8,711 nucleotides of DNA from Bryobacteraceae bacterium (GTDB taxonomy: Bacteria > Acidobacteriota > Terriglobia > Bryobacterales > Bryobacteraceae), in the NCBI GenBank assembly GCA_014379815.1, contig JACMLA010000322.1, positions 1 through 8,711 of the forward strand, read 5' to 3'. The notes under the pieces were generated by a model that was not told where the DNA came from, did no database searches, and saw only the letters and a list, made by a program, of their open reading frames with translations. Of the stretch, positions 7,156 to 8,711 are shown one piece after another (positions within the stretch are counted from its first letter, which is position 1; every line of letters starts with the position of its first letter). Both the position numbers and the translations under genes were made by a program.

Positions 7156-8169
7156 GTGTTCCGATCTTCAATCCTTCTACTTCCTCTGGCTGCACTTGCT
7201 GCTGCCGGGGCCCCATCAGCTGAGTTCATCTATGAGACCGCTTCGTTTCCCTCCTGCCACGCCTCGACTCTGGTGGAGACTGGACCTGGAGAATTAATGG
7301 CCGCCTGGTTCGGAGGCACCAGGGAAGGCGCAAAGGATGTGGCCATCTGGGGTGCACATCGCAGAGCAGGGAAGTGGTCCCAGCCTGTTGAACTGGTTCG
7401 TGAGCCGAACACTCCGACCTGGAATCCAGTGCTGTTCAGGGATGGTAAAGGCACGTTTTGGCTTTACTATAAGTTTGGCCCCAGCCCACGGGAATGGTCC
7501 GCGGGCCGGATGTCCAGCGTGGACCGGGGTCTCACATGGTCTAAGCCGGAGCATCTGCCAGCGGGGATTCTTGGTCCGGTAAAGAACAAACCTCTTGTGC
7601 TGAAAGATGGGACCATTGTCAGTGGAACGTCGGTCGAAAGCTACCATGCGTGGACTTCCTGGGTGGAGCGTTCCACCGACCATGGCCGCTCCTGGTCTAA
7701 GCATGGGCCGGTCGTTTACCCGGGAGAAACTTTCGCCAGCATTCAGCCTGCGATCGTGGCGCTGAAGGGCGGTAGTACCCTCCGGATGTACGTGCGAACG
7801 ACAGAAAAACTGGGACGCATTGGGTATTCCGATTCCGCCGACGGCGGCCGAACATGGACCGATCTTCGGCTCCTGCAGTTGCCGAATCCTAACAGCGGAA
7901 TCGATGCGGTTTCGCTGGCTGACGGACGCATCGCTCTTGTATACAATCACACGACAGAGGGCCGGTCGCCACTGAACGTTGCAATCAGTTCCGATGGGCT
8001 TGCCTTTCAACAGCTGGCGACTCTTGAGTCCGAGCCCGGCGAGTTTTCTTATCCGGCGATCGTACAGAGTTCGGCGGGCAGTTTGCACATCACGTATACG
8101 TGGAACCGGAAAAAGGTGAAGCATGCGGAGATTTCGGCAGCTTCTTTGCGTAAAGGAGAGCAACGATGA
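7156..8169 (+). CDS. Secreted sialidase-like BNR/Asp-box beta-propeller protein
   Basis: The 337-residue product begins at a GTG with a signal peptide (residues 1 to about 22, FRSSILLLPLAALAAAGAPSA), so it is exported. The rest is a six-bladed sialidase-type propeller of the BNR-repeat family (BNR_2-like). Three Asp boxes match S-x-D-x-G-x-[TS]-W: residues 121-128 (SVDRGLTW), 173-180 (STDHGRSW) and 227-234 (SADGGRTW). A degenerate fourth lies at 278-284 (SSDGLAF). The N-terminal region reads SFPSCHASTLVE and AAWFGG, typical of this group, but the classical sialidase (F/Y)RIP arginine motif is absent, so sialic acid release is not assured. Family members act on glycans or are uncharacterised. 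It follows the phosphatidyltransferase by 29 bp and its stop overlaps the next ATG (ATGA), implying translational coupling with the isomerase-like gene. The GTG was chosen because it gives a complete signal peptide; its ribosome site is weak. Confidence 0.88.
   Translation: MFRSSILLLPLAALAAAGAPSAEFIYETASFPSCHASTLVETGPGELMAAWFGGTREGAKDVAIWGAHRRAGKWSQPVELVREPNTPTWNPVLFRDGKGTFWLYYKFGPSPREWSAGRMSSVDRGLTWSKPEHLPAGILGPVKNKPLVLKDGTIVSGTSVESYHAWTSWVERSTDHGRSWSKHGPVVYPGETFASIQPAIVALKGGSTLRMYVRTTEKLGRIGYSDSADGGRTWTDLRLLQLPNPNSGIDAVSLADGRIALVYNHTTEGRSPLNVAISSDGLAFQQLATLESEPGEFSYPAIVQSSAGSLHITYTWNRKKVKHAEISAASLRKGEQR
8155..8158 (+). promoter_or_regulatory. Strong Shine-Dalgarno within the sialidase-like gene for the overlapping downstream start
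   Basis: GGAG within AAAGGAGAG lies seven bases before ATG 8166. It is the clearest ribosome binding site in the window and fixes the start of the isomerase-like gene, whose ATG overlaps the preceding TGA as ATGA. Confidence 0.8.
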
Positions 8170-8711
8170 TTTTCAGCAGACGCGAACTCGCTCTTGGCTT
8201 CCTGGCCTCGACCGTACCTTGCGTGAAGGCTGCAGGGTTGGGCGGGCTCAAAATTGGCGTGACGGACTGGAATCTGCGCCTCACGTCGAAGCCGGAAGCG
8301 GTTGCAGTTGCGAAGCGGCTTGGTTTCGCCGGGGTTGAGGTGAGCCTCGGACGCAAGGTCGTTGGGGACAAACTGCCCCTCGATGACGCAGAACTGCTGT
8401 CCGCTTATCGGAACGCGTTCCGGGAGCACGGTCTTGGTCCGGCAGGTACGTGCCTGGATGTTTTGCACGTAAATTACTTGAAGAACGACAAGCTGGGCCA
8501 GAAATGGGTCGTGGACGGAATTCGGCTGACGAAGGAGCTTGGTGCAAGGGTGATGCTGTTGCCTTTCTTCGGCAAAGGCAAGCTGGAGACGCAAACCGAG
8601 AAAGACTACATAGGCGACGTTTTGCGTGACATTGCACCACAAGCCGAGAAGGCCGGCGTAATTCTCGGACTGGAAGACACGATCTCGGCCGAGGACAACG
8701 TTCGCATCGTG
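8166..8711 (+). CDS. Tat-exported sugar phosphate isomerase/epimerase-like TIM-barrel protein, C-terminus cut by window edge
   Basis: The frame stays open for 182 codons to the right edge. The N-terminus MIFSRRELALGFLAS has a twin-arginine (Tat) motif followed by a hydrophobic segment, so a folded, probably metal-loaded, protein is likely exported. The body starts LKIGVTDWNLRL and contains AKRLGFAGVEVS, TCLDVLHVNY, ELGARVMLLPFF and AEKAGVILGLEDT, the alternating strand-helix pattern of the xylose isomerase-like (AP endonuclease 2) TIM barrel. E170 in LGLED sits where this family has its first metal-binding glutamate; the remaining ligands lie beyond the window. Members isomerise or epimerise sugars and related compounds; the substrate cannot be told. 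The ATG overlaps the sialidase-like stop and has a good GGAG seven bases upstream, so the pair is probably coupled and acts in the same extracytoplasmic carbohydrate process. Cys in TVPC does not fit a lipobox. Confidence 0.88.
   Translation, partial: MIFSRRELALGFLASTVPCVKAAGLGGLKIGVTDWNLRLTSKPEAVAVAKRLGFAGVEVSLGRKVVGDKLPLDDAELLSAYRNAFREHGLGPAGTCLDVLHVNYLKNDKLGQKWVVDGIRLTKELGARVMLLPFFGKGKLETQTEKDYIGDVLRDIAPQAEKAGVILGLEDTISAEDNVRIV

Noticed and set aside
7294..8163. Minus-strand open frame of 289 codons
   Set aside because: Antisense to the sialidase-like gene with its three Asp boxes; no coherent protein features despite the length.
8166..8240. Lipoprotein signal in the isomerase-like protein (Cys in TVPC)
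   Set aside because: Pro at the position before Cys does not fit a lipobox; the twin-arginine motif explains the N-terminus better.
1..8711. tRNA or rRNA genes, CRISPR arrays, insertion sequences, phage or defence genes
   Set aside because: No repeats, transposase motifs, RNA-gene features or defence domains were recognised on either strand; almost all DNA is accounted for by the eight genes.

Overview
The window is ordinary bacterial chromosome with eight protein-coding genes, roughly 55-60% G+C by eye, tightly packed, with no RNA genes, insertion sequences or CRISPR arrays seen. The gene set fits a member of the Acidobacteriota, Bryobacter/Solibacter-like: a secreted S9 peptidase, a BNR-repeat sialidase-like protein, a Tat-exported sugar isomerase/epimerase-like protein, MEP-pathway isoprenoid synthesis and an RseP-type protease. 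That assignment is an inference from gene content, not from a marker gene.

Left part, minus strand (1-3246). Two genes run leftward as a probable operon. The first, at 1930-3246, is a multispanning GT-C-type glycosyltransferase-like membrane protein. It is followed after 25 bp by a secreted S9-family serine peptidase (1904 down to beyond position 1). The left edge cuts the peptidase just after its catalytic Asp, so its catalytic His and C-terminus are outside the window.

Middle, plus strand (3247-5943). A short divergent region of about 140 bp separates the two directions. The rightward unit starts with dxr (second enzyme of the MEP isoprenoid pathway), probably from a GTG codon only a few bases below an extended -10 element, which suggests a leaderless message. 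rseP (site-2 intramembrane protease) follows after 10 bp. The uppS and cdsA genes that lie between dxr and rseP in many bacteria are absent here. A perfect 9-bp hairpin lies just after rseP.

Right part, plus strand (5944-8711). A consensus TATAAT precedes a GreA/GreB-family transcript cleavage factor gene. A CDP-alcohol phosphatidyltransferase gene follows 10 bp later, then, after 29 bp, a secreted sialidase-like protein with three perfect Asp boxes. Last is a Tat-signal TIM-barrel sugar isomerase/epimerase-like gene, whose ATG overlaps the previous stop (ATGA) and which runs off the right edge. The last two look like a translationally coupled, exported carbohydrate-processing pair. The first two are housekeeping genes.

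No evidence for a previously undescribed system was found. The most useful observations concern start sites and regulation (dxr), operon rearrangement (dxr-rseP), and the doubtful substrate of the sialidase-like protein.
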